From positions 9,004,007 through 9,068,006 of the forward strand of contig LS997562.1 in the NCBI GenBank assembly GCA_000469685.2: a stretch of 64,000 bases of DNA, in the 5' to 3' direction. The stretch comes from Haemonchus contortus. Its lineage: Eukaryota > Nematoda > Chromadorea > Rhabditida > Trichostrongylidae. The translations under genes were made by a program, and so were the position numbers. Of this stretch, positions 1 to 13,467 are shown one piece after another (within the stretch, counting starts at the first letter, position 1; the number at the start of each line of letters is the position of its first letter). Below the pieces are notes generated by a model that saw only the letters and a program-made list of their open reading frames with translations, ran no database searches and was not told where the DNA came from.

Positions 1-3000
1 ACATGACGCACTCTCCAGTGAGTGGCCCACTCATTCCCCCAAATGGATCCTAGAAAACGCAGAGGTTGGGAAGGGTGTGCGGCATCATTTTGGGAAGCAT
101 TCCTTACCCAGACATTACAACAACAACAACGAATACCGGCGACCACCATCTTTACACACAGTATTTGGCATATGCTGGTTGATACGGAATCAAAAAAACG
201 TGCCTGCTGGTTTCCCAACTTAACACCGTAACAGTCCAGGATGCATTTCCAATCATTAGGCTTATCAATTTTCCAGATGGCTTACCATTAGATTCCGAGA
301 GGGCCAGCCATTGAACGCTGGGTGGCCAGAGGAAAAAACGTGACTGGCAGGTATGGAAAGATTCTCCCGAGTTCCCATTTTCCCTTAGCCCCCACCAAAA
401 AAAGCCTGCATGAGCCACCCTTACGTCATAGATCGCTTGAAACTACGGCCACCCAAAGTTCAATGGCTCCTATCCACGACATGTCTCAAGTGTTATCTTC
501 CAGGATACGTGGCAATGCAATCGAACATCACGAGATTCACCGCCGTTTCGAGACCTTGGGAAAAGCTGGTTCTCCGTGGTGTGGATCGATGGCAAATTGC
601 TTGAAACACCAACGGAAAGCGAGAAACCGATAAGTGTTTCAAGTGTAGCGTCACTCTCTGCTTTAAAAAAGATAACCACTGCCGTCTGCTACGTGAAACG
701 GTTCGGTGTAAAGTCGTCTCGGGGGCATATCAGCGCTACCATGTAGGTAATAAACTTTTCCCACTTACACAAAGAACGCAGCCTTATCAGTTTCCCGGCG
801 TAGGCTTCGTAAAGTAAATGGAGTAGTCTAACATTTGACTGGACTAGAATAGCTTTTGTTGTCTTTGGGACGGTTGCATGGCGTGCCACGAAAAAGTCCA
901 AGTGGCTGTTCGATAAATTTGTGACAATTCGTTGGAAAATGGCAAATTATAATCCGAGAAGTCCCTCGGAAGGACCAAATGGGGCAGACAAAGAAACAAT
1001 GTGGGCAGTCATGCAGAAAACTCCGACGAAGTTGACCGGACAATGGCTGAGAAGGTACAGTTACGTACTAAGCAGACAAGAGGACAAGACTGCCACAAGA
1101 AATGTGCTGGAATTCGAGTCTCGCAGAGCTCTGAAGAATAGCTGGAATGATGTCTTGAAAAAAATCCCGTTCTGTAGCGTTCCGCGTCATAACAGAGGAT
1201 GGTCTGGGTAAAAAGAGTTGGTAATTACTCACAAAATCGGCGGAACCGGGAGTAAGTATCCATTACGTCTAGCGTTTGGCTGTCCCGTGCACATTTGTCA
1301 AGGCGAACACATCTTAAACCCCACATATCGAGCTCAGGAATAACAGGTGTGCGCTTAGAGGCCTGAGGGTTGACAAACGAAGAGGAGGTAGCCTCAGAGC
1401 ACAACAGAATCGAAATAAAATGGCAAGGTAAAAGACGTGGATCGCCAAGGAAACCACGAAGACAAAAAACTACCGTTTCAGCAGCCTCTCTGTCGCTTCC
1501 ATGTCCCCTTATTTTCCGATTTATTTGATGGGAAATTTAGCGTACGAAAGCGAGACCCATATACGATGGCGTCATCCAAAGAGCTTTCAGATGGCTACTA
1601 CTCCCGACCTTTCGGATGTGACGAGAAAGAGAGCCAAAAATAGGAAATGAGCAACCCTATAATCATCAGGTGGCGGTAACGATCACGTAGGCTGGGCGGA
1701 TCATGGGGAGCACGAGGATTAAGGGGACCACACATCACTTAAAATAGCATGTTTTCGCCCGAGCCTGCAGCATGACGATGTACACATCACAGCGGTCACG
1801 TGAAACACAAACAACAACGCATAAGAGCTAGAAAGAGGGAAAAAGCCTCGCCAGTCACTAATGAAAAGGCGTGGTCCGCGTCCCGAGTAGTCATTAAACA
1901 GCTGGCTGATAGACGATTCCTGGGGAATGCCTGAGCAATTGCCAGCTGAGTCCTTGGAAATTCGTGAGAAGTGTATAAATAGGATCATCACGCTTCACAG
2001 AAGAATTGGGAAAGCAAAACAGCCCTGATGGGCGGGCGAGCATGAAAAAGGGTGAAGCTACGCCAAAAACCAGTAATTCAAATCTTCACTCCACATGTTG
2101 AGAAGATTGTGGTAGAAATGGCTACACTGCCCTTTTTCACCTGATTTTTAGACCCATAAGGGTAGAAAACGATCGATCGGTTCACAGAGTCTAAATTATT
2201 TGAACTAGCCACCTACGATCTGCAATAATGGGTCGAATTAGCTCAGCTATGATATCGATTTCCTAGTCGATGGAAAGGAAGTCGCTTTTTATGAGCTTGG
2301 AGACTCCTTGGGTCTCATCCGTGGGCCCTATCCAAGCAGCATCCACAAATCGTGGTACATAATCGCCATCAAATCCAAGCTGGAAGTAGGGAGCCTAACC
2401 TGAAACTACCTTCAAAATCCTGAAGAACCACCATAAGTTTCTCCTCGATAGCGAATTTTCTATTCTCAGCTTTCACACTCGAGTGAACGACAACTAAAGG
2501 GATGACGTGGTGATATTTTTTAATACAAAAAGTGTTACTCATTGTCAGCGTAAATACCGAGTCAGGCCTGAATCTGACATTACAGGCTAAATACTCTGAA
2601 ATACGCAATTTCCTCTTTTTTTTCAATATCTCTACAACACCCTCTACAAGTCGCTATTTTTTGCTGAATCGTTCCCAGAATGGACACTCCCTTAAACATT
2701 TCCAACCAGCTTTTCTTCTGATCCTGAACGGACACGACGACTGCAGCTCATTAACAGTATCATCTATGATCGGTGCACAGCGGTTTGCACTCAAAAGAGC
2801 ATCCTGATCTCTCCATTAGTTCAAAGCTTATTAACATCCCCTAACCCCTGACAATATACCTACCACATGGCGTTTTTACATCATCCCTCATCGATGGCAC
2901 AGTCGTTGCCGCCGTCGTATTCAGAGGTACACTCTCGACGGTCGTCGGTGGAGTTGCACGAGCTGAAAAATCAGTGATTTTGACAAAAAGTATGAAAAAA

Positions 3001-5196
3001 CCTCAGTTTGGAATGAATTCTATCATAGTTTAGCCACAAAAAAGATCCGTCCCCATGAAGTGGATTAAAGAAGTTAAAGAAAAAAGCCATGAAAGCTATT
3101 CAGCCACTAAAGGGTCTTAAAGAAAACGTTGAGACGATCTGACCTCCAGCTAATAGCTGGAGAATGCCTCTAGCTTCTATGAAACCCAGGACAACAATAG
3201 GGCTATCAACGCCCCACGCTTTTGTGGAAATTTAGCGAATGGAGGAGGAGGAGAGGGGTGGCTAAAGGCTGTGACAGTTGACCCCGTCACCAAACGCATG
3301 GACTGGAGAGCAATTCCTGAGCAGAAGCTTGTCCAGCGCGATTAAGTACTCGATCTTTTGAAGAACAGCAGTTAGCACCAGGTTTACACAAAAAAACACC
3401 AAACGTCGGATTCTCTTCCTGCCAAAAACTTGAAGGCACTTAGAGATTGAATGTGGATTTCAACTGGAACTCGGAATTTTGAAAATCTACAAGGGAAGGC
3501 GAATTCGCATCCAAACGAATTGACTCATGTCAATCAAAGCTTTTTAATGCTCATCCTGAAGTTAATGTGCTCTCGAACTGAGTTAACCTTTGATGTCAGG
3601 GTGCATTACATAGGAGGAGGCTGACGGCAAGTAATATCCTGCTGCGATCAAAGGAGACTATGGAGAAGCGATATAATTCGAATGAAGCGGGCAGTCTTTG
3701 AATAAAGGCTAATTTCTAATAGGCCAGTCCATTCAGGGGGATACGTCCAGACACTTCTCGATATGTTTCAAAGCATCTCAAAGGTTGTCGAAAGTCAGCT
3801 GTACTAGTAACACAAAGCCTTACAATCAGAGGGATGTCAGGACTACAAGAAGGATGATCCCGCTGTCGTGTGCGTGGAACAAGAGCAAACGATAAAAGCG
3901 CTGACAGGGATAAAGCATAAAGTTTCAGGCATTGGTCTATTCCCTCTCGAGATGCGCTAAGGCCTTGAACATCCCTCTTAGAATCACTGTAGCATTTGAA
4001 TGCGCATATGGTCCATACAATAACTGGTGAGGGCCAGTTGATATGAAAAAATGCGCTTTTATCCACCCAGATGAATTAGGTCCCAATCCTAGGGAGATTA
4101 ATAGCTAAGTTGGTCTGAGTTCTGAACGGACAACGATCTGAAGACTTCAATCCTCGTAATTAACGGTGAGCAGCGGTACCAGCTACACCACCCACTCACC
4201 CGAAGCTGCCCACCTTCTCATTTCTAAGAATGAATTAAAAATTTTAGGTTTATTTCCACCAAGAAAATGGATACCATTCGGGAGCTTTATGCGCCTTCTG
4301 GTTATTATTTATGTTTTCATTAACAAATAAGGGACCGTAATTCCGTACTACTTCACCATCACAACTCTACCGTATGTTTATTTTTACGGTGGTCAACCGG
4401 ATCTCGAAATGGACGTTATCGCTGAATCGGCTAGACAAGAGGTCCATTCGTTCTGAAGTCTTTCTACATCAAGTCGAGTTTTATTCAATTACAACTGTCC
4501 ACGGCAGACAATCGAAGCCATCATGCCCGTTCAGCTATCGATTCCCATCTTTTTGCCCAACCTTTAGAGGATTATGACAGCACGCTTTGTTATTAATGAA
4601 ATTCGAATTCTTCGAAATGAACGGGCATGAAAATGAGCCTCGGGAAGAAAGCCGTCAGTTTCATCAATTCAATATGACAGAAAAACTTCTTCCGCTCTGA
4701 ACTATTGAGGGCACTTCTTTTCAGTTGAAAGTGTAGGGGTGGATGACAGCTCAGAAACTGGAACTTTTCAGTAACAACATAACAACCAAGAAAAGCCTTT
4801 TCGGCCCGAGAACAAGGTGAGAAAGCTGTAAAACGTTAGAAATCGCGCAGTTTACCATCAGTTTTCAGCCACAGATGACCAAACTGGAGCAGAGCTTCAA
4901 CCTTCGTACCAGGATGCATGCATGAACTACGAAATCGCAAGGGAAGGATGGTCATTTCCTGTTTACATCCACCATATGGTCGACGTAAACAAAAATAATG
5001 AAATGGATTCAGGATATTTATTAGTATATTATTAACTTCCGTCAATAAATCTTCGAGTGAGCGTCAACATAAAAGTCATTCGAACTGACCGGAGCAATCT
5101 TATGGGAAAGGAAGCGGTCTAGCTGAGCAGTCCCACTACTTCAAAGTATTCTTGGGAGCAATACGAAAATTCTACCTAACATCCTACTTCGGGGTA
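1..5196. other. Gene-free stretch, no supported feature
   Basis: I see no phase-consistent exon pair, RNA gene or repeat here. Open frames are all about 120 codons or shorter, overlap each other on both strands and lack protein-like composition or convincing splice borders. It lies downstream of the minus-strand gene that ends at 8386 and is probably intergenic. Confidence 0.5.
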
Positions 5197-5281
5197 TGGT
5201 AAGCAGTGAGGGCGGGTAAATATATGAGAGCTCCCATCTCTTGGGAGCGTTCATACTCTGACCCGCCCTCAGTGCCTACCT
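5197..5281. repeat. 85-nt foldback hairpin
   Basis: The outer arms 5198-5217 and 5261-5280 pair with 2 mismatches in 20. The inner arms 5223-5236 and 5242-5254 continue the stem, leaving a loop of about 5 nt. The size and near-full pairing resemble a miRNA precursor or a very small foldback transposon. The sequence cannot tell these apart, and I recognise no known seed. Confidence 0.6.
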
Positions 5282-8200
5282 ACAATACTCCAAATTAGGA
5301 ATCGATTGAGTTGGTTCATAATCGATATCCCCTTCCTCCATAAAAGGACCTTGAAACTTCAAAAGATTGAAAACAACTTGCAATCGGACCAAGTGGAAAC
5401 AAACCTTTTCGATCCAACTTCGACGAGACGGCAGGATGCCGTGCCATTGTCGAGGATGAGGCTGATGACTTCGATGACCCACCGCCCGGTTCACCATATG
5501 TCGGCGAACGCCGAGCAACCACAGCCGAATAAAATTCCTAAAAAGCCGTATTTTAGGGGTAGCTGGTATATAAAGTTTCGTTTTGGGTTTTGTGAAGTTG
5601 AAAAATGGAAAACTTTGGAGATGAATGACGCTTGACAAATACAATATTGGCGTTCCCACTGAGCTACGTAGTCCACGATATGGAGCAGCTCAACCCTAGA
5701 GACGGATTTTTTTTGAAAGTGAAAATTTTGTTCACGAAGTTTCTGATGGTGTACAGCCTCTCTTTGGAGGTCATCTGCTTCCATTCAGGATTGTAACAAA
5801 GTCGAAAGCGTACATGGTCTACTCAGTTACTTGCATCGGCTAAAGAAGCCAGTGCTTTTGCCCTTTCTTGGTAAGTTCGGTACCAACCGACCAAGCAATG
5901 GAAGGCCTGAAGGTTCTTGACGGACATCCATACCACACGAGCTATATAATTCGATTCGTGGTCCATACGTGTGGTAGTGACGCCACTTGGTAATCTCCTC
6001 CTTTGCACCGGCTATAACTTTTACCCTACTCCAACACCTTGCGCAGTCAGGGGCGGAAACGATAAAAGGCTTGAGGTAGTTGTGTTGAGGTGAAACACCC
6101 TGAGATGCGCACTACAAGTCCATTTGCTCTTTAAGAGTCCTCGAAGGCGTTCGCTACCCGCAGGCAATTAACCTTTTCCTTTTTCTCTTTTTCTTAACCC
6201 TACAGACCCACCAACAATACTCGTCTGGGAGGACAGAAGAGTAAATCGCCCGATCTCTCCCAACCAACTCTCGGCTAAAAAGAAAACATCCCAGATCCCA
6301 CAGAAATTCTTTCTGACTAAAAGACGCACCCAAATAGGGTCGACCAGTGCCGAGCGTTTATTTGCTTGCTCGGAATGAGAGATTCGAAGAAAAAATCCCT
6401 TTGGAATTATTCTCTGTAAACAAAAGCCGTGATACCCATAAGTGAAGCCTCGTGCCAGGTGGTGGAAGCGAAAAAAAAAAAAACTCGTTATTCATGCGTG
6501 CCCTAATAACTCATTTACAAATGAATACGCAGACATCAGCTTTCCCACAGCTGGCTTTTCCCATAAAAACCAGCAAGCACTTATCATTACCTGAGACTGA
6601 GAGCTAGATGACTATGTTTCCATAACGGGAAACTTGTGGAAAATGGATTGATGGCAACAGCTGCACCCCTTCTCAGGGGTTTTTGGCTCGCTACAACCCA
6701 GTTTCACTAAGCTTTTACACATTCAAGGTCGACGGTGTGAGTAGCAGTCTTGTCTGGGACGACGACTTGTTCACCTATCTTTATGGGATTTTTATGATAA
6801 TAAACCTTGCTCAAATATTTCCACTTGGGGAGCGCGCGAGTACCCTCACAGCTAAATAGACTAGGGCATCATTTTGAGTTTCGTCCAGCATTCCATCTCT
6901 GCTTCCCACCAGTGAGCAGGAAACACCGAACCAGATCACCTGTTAGCTCTTTGGGCAATCAGCTCGACTGATAGGCTCAGGGCTATACCAAGTTATGAAC
7001 TATGAAAAAGGGTCTTCCCAGGCAGACCAGAAAAATAGGACCATCGACTGATCGGTCTTTCCGGACAGACCGAAAAATCCGGTTGTCGAATCACCTTCTC
7101 CTCTCTACATATGACAAATAGGCCCCATTCCCTAACATCGGCTCATTAAAGAAAACAGCTTGCAATGAGGCAGAGCCCCACATTCGCCTCTCACACAGAC
7201 TGTCCACTATCAGTAAAAAAAGAGCCGAAACTTCCAACTAGTTTCCGATCGCAATAATTTCATCAAAGAATTCCACTCAGTTCATTATCTCTTCGATTAG
7301 CGACTTTTTTCGAACCGCAATAAAAAAATAATTGAAAAAATTGAAAAACTGCTCTGGTCAAGCTCCTAAAAATTGCAGATTCCGTCTACCTTGGGCGTGC
7401 AGGTTGTGAAGAAACATGCAGGGAAGTTACTCATTGGGTCGTAAAAGAACTCACCAAGAGTAAAAAAGAATAGGCGTCATTACTAGTGAAAAATTTTGAT
7501 GGGTTCCTTACCTTTTCAGCGAGCTCTCAAAAATCAAAGAATATCAGCACCCCTAATGCTCTATTAGGGAGTTACACCCGATGTTGGAAGGGGATGGGAA
7601 GGTGACGTGGTTGTACATTCCAAATGGACTTCATTGCTTTCAGAACGAATCCATAAAAGAGTGATGCACCATATTCCAAGAAAAGTCCTTTGATTAGATA
7701 ATATGTAATGAATAAAAAGAACATTAAAGCCACTGACAGGGTGGAAAAAGAAGGAGCGAAGTGGATCAGATAGAAAGTGACAAGGAAAAGGCCTATGAAC
7801 CATTCAATGTCACTATTTCGTACTTTAAAAGCGTTGTTTTGAGTGATCTCAGATGACACTAAAAAGAAGTTGTGAATAGCTCCTGAAGCTCCTCAATTTT
7901 CTAACCCGCCCTTGACTACCATTCCTTGTAGAGAAGTTGTACAGAGCGAATCCACCTGCCAGAGGGGGAAGAAATGGACAAGTAAGAAGTTCCGGCCCAG
8001 AATCCTTCAGTTTTTTCCCTCGACATTTTGCAAAATAAGAGGTTTACTGCCAAAATCCAAAAGCTCCCGATGACTAGTCATCGCCTGGCCCTTGAATTTA
8101 TACCCCAAGCCTATTTGCAGGCTTATGCCGCGGGCAGCCCCTTCTCTTTACAGTTTCTTGGAGTTTAGGTATGTATTAGTTCTACCAATGCAGTAAAATT

Positions 8201-8385
8201 ATCAGTCAAGTAAGAGGAAAGTTATGAAAAAAGTGGAAAAGATAAAAATTTTCACCCACACAATCCATACTGGTGACACAACATCCTCTATTTACTTGTG
8301 ACTCAGAAAGATCAACAGAAAAGACAACAAAAAACAAGAAATGGCATTAAGACTACAGTGTTGACAGAGAAGAAAATTCCTGTAC
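5282..8385. other. Gene-free stretch with one tandem duplication
   Basis: This is the presumed 3' flank of the minus-strand gene ending at 8386. Only the tandem duplication at 7011-7095 stands out. Open frames such as 5276-5659 (minus, 127 codons) overlap longer or equal frames on the other strand and have no splice or protein support. Confidence 0.45.
7011..7095. repeat. Two-copy tandem duplication, about 43 bp, each with a mini-hairpin
   Basis: Copy 1 is 7011-7053 and copy 2 is 7054-7095. Each begins with GGTCTT, continues to AGACC (an 18-nt self-complementary head), then AAAAAT and a TCGA core. The copies differ at about a quarter of positions, so the duplication is not recent. Confidence 0.6.
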
Positions 8386-8623
8386 TTAAATCAGACTCAC
8401 ACTGGGTGGCCTTTGGGTGACATCGCTTGGAGGCGTCGATTTCAAAGGCGACGAGTGTAGTACCTGGTTGGTACCTCCTACTGACGTCTTCTTGACGATA
8501 ACCGGTGCTGCTACAGCGGCAGGTGTTGGCTGATTCGGCTGTTGCTGCTGTTGTTGTGCGAATTGCATCTGATTCAGCTGCGTCACCAATTGCTGCATCA
8601 ACGCCGGCTGCACACTCCAGCCT
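8386..8623 (-). CDS. Terminal exon (exon 4 of 4 seen) of unknown low-complexity protein
   Basis: The exon begins after the acceptor CATTTCAG and reads to TAA at 8386-8388. Its first base completes the codon left open by the exon at 12511-12691 (CC|A, Pro), so the phase agrees. It encodes 78 residues: a Met/Gln/Leu helical stretch starting GWSVQPALMQQL, a run of six Gln (AQQQQQQPNQP), a Pro/Ala/Val segment, then a Ser/Pro/Thr-rich tail ending PPSVSLI. It looks like a disordered C-terminus, and no catalytic motif is visible. I do not recognise the protein. Confidence 0.7.
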
Positions 8624-11600
8624 CTGAAATGGTCATCATTGATGGCATACTTTAACATTCACACTGATTACTGTATCAATCGCAAATATCGACATCGATA
8701 AAGGGCACTGCAAGCCTTCAGTTTTGTTTACCAATCTGTTGAAGGACGATTCTGGGCGGTGTCATACCGAATGTGTGTGAATTCTAAACCCACTACTTCC
8801 GGTGTGCCATCAAACAAGCGCAGTCCTCCTATGACGATCTCTTCTGATCGTGGCTCTGTACCCCTACCCAGTAGTTTACCTACCTCTGGTCATTGGTATG
8901 GCATTGAAAAACTGATTTGTAGAGCTATTCTTGAGTCGAGAGGCCAAAGCTCAAAGGAACCCCTGCTACCACATTGCTTTTCATGGATATTGACTCTCGG
9001 AGGGTGGAGATGGACGCGCAGATTATGCCAAAATTACAATTCCCCTATAACCAACCTGGAAAGGTATGATAGGTAGGTATACTCTACGTCAACCCATCAT
9101 TCTTGTAAAACTAGCACTCAAATGAAGCAGCTGCCAAGCTCTCAAAGCCAAAAGGAGTGTAAAAAACAGAAATGAATGAATTCCAATATGAACGAATATC
9201 GATTGAACATCAATTTCATGGATGGAAGTGCTGTCAACTCGAAAAATTACTATATCTGCAATTCTCTTCTTAAAGCTGAACTGATTAACTCGAATGGCTC
9301 ATTAAAAATACGCTTGAAATATGCACATGTACCATTCCAAACGGAATCGGACACGCAACGCATGCTGGAACGCGTCGCGTCACATCATTACCCACGCACG
9401 CGTGCGTGCAATAAGAGACATCGCAGTGAGCTCAAAATTTTCGTATCTAGACGCGATAAACCCACATATCCAATGCTGCCCTACCAACGGTGCACCAAGG
9501 TAAAGTGGAGGACAAGAACAGCTGTTGACTCGACTGCATTGGGTCCCCGTTTCCTTGCCCCAATCAATAATAGGTGTGGGTAGGAAGATGAGCTTGGATT
9601 GTGCACTCTAAATAACTGGTAACTGAACAGCCCTGAACTTGGCATAATACAAACGACCCACACCTTTCAAAGCGTCAATAATCCAGAGCAATGAGCTTAT
9701 GTAAATGACCCTTGGGTAAGCAACTGATCCCCATGCCCTTCCTCTTTTATTATATTGAACACCCCAGCTCTGAAACTAATCGTCAGTTATTAATTCCTCT
9801 AAAGCCAAGTCTAATTTTTAATAGATAAACGGCTATGAGTAAAAATGACAGGATCTGCACTTTGAGCTTCAATTTACAGCCACATTATGAAAATTACAGC
9901 GGCATTGTTCTGGTGCGAGAATAATTTGAATATCGATTGCTCTACAACGTCCCTTCCCAGCTTAAACGTTCAATCTTCTAACGTCCGTTCAAAGTTTGAA
10001 AATCAGATCTTTGAAGCAGAGCTCCAGGAATGGTCAATGTGGCAAAGCGAAATTTATGGTACGATATCGGGTACTTTATGATTGCATCAATCAAAAAGCC
10101 ATCGTAAACCATTCGTTTTCGTATCATAAAAGACCCTTTGCCTTATGAATAGATTAATAATGAATTCTGGTTACCACAAGGATTTGAGGGCTAGAAGGCG
10201 GCATACATGACCCCATATTTGGCAGAGCCTCGCCTGGGCGAATTACTCTCACTTCATCCTACCCAGAACCCAAAGAACAACCTCACCATTGAGCCGAGTG
10301 ACTCATTGGTGAGGTTATACTTTGGGTTGTGGGTGGGATGACGAGCAAAAGAAATAGTTCCGGCTTCTCTCTCATTTTTTTCCTGATTTTTTTCTTCCAG
10401 TTTTTCACATGGGTTTTTTTTTCTTCGAGGGCTTCAACTATGTAAGAATAAAAGTTCACTAAATGCTGAGAACAACAAAGAAGCGCCGTGAACTACGTCA
10501 TTGAAAGAGAGTTAATCAAACGCCATATTCAACCCGCATCATCCTACCCATACTTGGCTATTCATTAGAGGAAGGAAAAAAGCAAGGAATGATAGAATTC
10601 CGGTATTAAGGAAGGTGAACTCTCCCTATAAAACCGCTCCCAATGGGTAGAACACTTTTTGAACTCAGCTTTGTATTTGCATAGCACTAAGTCTGGCAAT
10701 AAGGCCGTTCAGGGAAGCATGACTAGGCGCTGGAACCTCCTAGCTCCACACTCCATCAGGTAGTCAGGTTGAGCTAAGTAACCCAATTCCACCTTCACAT
10801 CACCTGGAAGGAAGTCAACATCGTTCCATCAATGGAAGACTCCATGATAGGAAATTATCAGCAGTAAACACTCATTATCATTAAAAATTACCACTAGCCA
10901 CTTGAAAAGCCACAAATAGACAAATTAAGCCGAGAAATCCGACGCAATTCAAAAATTATGAGAGCAAGCTACTATCTAAAAGCAGTGTAATGGAATGGAA
11001 AACTACTGCAAGCAACATTCAATAGACATTGTGTGAAACCACGTACAACACAATGAATCCTACGCAAAATGCGCCAGAAGGCCACTCAGGGACAGTCGGG
11101 GAAGTACCTAGAACTGTAGCTATGGAGAAGAGGACAAATCCAAAACAACTCAGGAAACCTACATCCTTCTATATTAATTCGACAGATTACTGGTAACAAT
11201 AGGGTATCTTTTTGGCGATTAGACCGTTTAACTACAAGATAGCATTAAACGTGAGGTACCTCTTCAAAACGAACTGGACGAAACTGTTCAGATGATGTAA
11301 ACTGACCGCACAATCCTTATAGTAACTTATTTAAATAAAGATACGATGATAATGAGGCTTTGCTTGAAAATAAAAGTCCAAAATGATATTAACGGATCGA
11401 TAAACGGCAGCCGAATACCGTTATTTCACACTATCAGCCCCCCATTCGAACTTATCGATATCAATCCTTTGATCTCCTTCGAAATCATTCCGATCACCAC
11501 ACAGAACACTTTAAAATGGAAATTCAAACAGCATATTATCGCACATTTGATGTTGATTCATCGCGATTGATCGGTGGAGGTGTCTGATTCCCCAAACTCA

Positions 11601-12510
11601 TCATGACGGCAGCAGTTTCTGATCGTGATCATTGGCGGGGTGGTTCAGGTGATTCGATAGAATCGATTGAGACCGACTACAATGTTCTCCTCCCAGGAAC
11701 TGCTTGACCTTCGGGGCTTTTCGACTTCACAAATCTCTAATTTCGATGGAATTCTTGATAATTTTGTCATGATTCAAAGAGAATTAGGCGATTCGAGATA
11801 CCAGCGTTATCTTAGACTCCTTACTACAAACCACAAAATATTCAGTTGTAATAGATAACCATGGACGATTGGGAAAGCACTGAACCAGTAGAAAGACAGA
11901 GTAACAATGAGCCGACCTTTTGCCAGGTCTCTTACACGATCAATACGACTTTAGCATTAAAAACTTCTGCCCGATCGCACATTGGGAGGAGATCGTCCCA
12001 TGCAATCTAGGTTCCCAAACCCCACCCAAATCAAATATCAAACAGGATTTTCCCGAACGCGGATATCGATAAGCTCGATCAACGGATCAGATTGATACAA
12101 TTCTTTTATTCCAGGAAGGGAAACCTAGGGAAACTTTTCGACCCTATCTGGGTATTCCTGCTAAAAGTTAACGAGTAAAAGGTAGCTGTGGAAAGTCTCG
12201 GGGCAGCTTCGGATCCCATCACCGCACTGGCCAAAGCCTTCACACTTTTTTTCAGTCTGGTTGGGCGACAATAGCCATTTCTATTGGAAGTTCCGAGAGA
12301 GGGGAACCTGATCAAGATGTCTGAACCCTACACTTTGGTCGCATATCGTTTCCGCCAACGGTCTGCCTGGACTCAATGGCTGTGGTAGCGTGTGGTTGTT
12401 ACTGGGAGCCCAGAAAAAAAGCTTCCCACATAATTTTCATGCTATAAAAAGGTCAGCCATAGCGAATAAGAATTTCAGCTCGCCATTTCAGATTGATCGA
12501 CATCACTTAC
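8624..12510 (-). other. Intron of 3887 bp
   Basis: It is bounded by donor ACACC|gtaagtg at 12510 and acceptor atttcag at 8624. Apart from the foldback at 10254-10341, it holds only small overlapping open frames without protein-like composition. Confidence 0.65.
10254..10341. repeat. 88-nt imperfect hairpin, miRNA-precursor-like or foldback element
   Basis: Two 40-nt arms (10254-10293 and 10302-10341) pair with about 5 mismatches around an 8-nt loop. It lies inside an intron of the minus-strand gene. The size and the few scattered mismatches fit an intronic miRNA precursor as well as a tiny MITE. No known miRNA seed is recognised. Confidence 0.6.
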
Positions 12511-12691
12511 GGTGTAGATTGAGCTGCAGCTGTTTGCTGAAGATGTTGTCGCATCTTTTCCTGCCTCAGCATCGCTTCGTCCATCGGCGTCGTCGGAGCG
12601 GAGGCTGCTCCGCTACCGTTCATTGGTCCCATTTGTTGCATTAATTGCATCAAAATCGGCAGTATATCATCCGAAACACCAAGTTCCGGTG
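12511..12691 (-). CDS. Internal exon 3 of unknown low-complexity protein
   Basis: The acceptor is ccttttttag|CACCGG and the donor is ACACC|gtaagtg. The exon is 181 nt, enters with two bases completing a codon (G|CA, Ala) and leaves with two bases, matching both neighbours. It encodes APELGVSDDILPILMQLMQQ, then an MGP/NGSGAAS linker, then DEAMLRQEKMRQHLQQ, a strongly helical Met/Gln/Leu-rich segment that could form a short amphipathic or coiled-coil helix. The function is unknown. Confidence 0.72.
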
Positions 12692-12894
12692 CTAAAAAGG
12701 AATAATGTTATCATTTGATTTAAACTATAAAACGAGAATCATTCAAATGACATTTATAGCCATCGGAAGTTCCAGAGCAGCAAACATTCTTTACTCAACA
12801 CGTCTCAAAGATCGGTATAGGATCAGAAACCGATCGACATAGAAGGATCTCAGTCTAGTAGGTGTTAGTGTTATGGAATAAGGGAGCCCGAGCT

Positions 12895-12962
12895 TGCTTA
12901 GCCATTAAGGCATCTCTATGATCCCTTTTCGAACGACTAACAACCCACGAGATCGAACTCGA
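12895..12962 (+). other. Weak tRNA-like fragment
   Basis: A D-arm-like string (TTAGCCATTAAGG, 12898-12910) is followed about 40 nt later by a T-arm-like stem-loop (CGAG-ATCGAA-CTCG, around 12948-12961). No acceptor stem closes it. At best it is a decayed tRNA or tRNA-derived SINE. Chance is possible. Confidence 0.2.
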
Positions 12963-13340
12963 AAAAATGAGAGTTGCTGTATTTCTACTTTCATTCTAAT
13001 TTTTTTATTACTTTTATTTCTATTATTAAATGGCAGTACTCTAAAATTCTTCCAGCACTACGTCGTTGTTCCCTCATTCAATGAGGGTAGGCAAAACCTC
13101 CACGGCGTCGTTTGTTGGTCCCTACCTTTTTAAAATTCAAAACACTAATGGAGAGTGTTGAGCTCCACCTACAAACCTGGTCGACGTGCCGACTGCCTAC
13201 AAATCTGAAGCTATAAATTTACTACGTTCACCACCTGGTGACGTTCAAAGACAAAACTCTCGATCAGTCAGACTAAATCTACAGAACATGTACTGCAAGG
13301 AAAAACTCGTTCATCAGGAAACTATATGAGACATATAAAT

Positions 13341-13467
13341 GGTAAAAAAAAGGTCCGGAAACAGCGAAATAAGGTCTCAAAGTTCGGTAAAGACACACCG
13401 TTACAGTGGTAGGCGCGGTTACCGAACTTTGAGCTTTCATTGCGTCATCTCCGGACCGTTTTTTGCC
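13341..13467. repeat. Foldback element with about 50-bp arms
   Basis: Arms 13341-13390 and 13419-13467 pair very well at both ends (GGTCCGGA with TCCGGACC, and CAAAGTTCGGTAA with TTACCGAACTTTG), with a looser middle and a loop of 28 nt. This is a likely MITE-type element in an intron. Confidence 0.65.
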
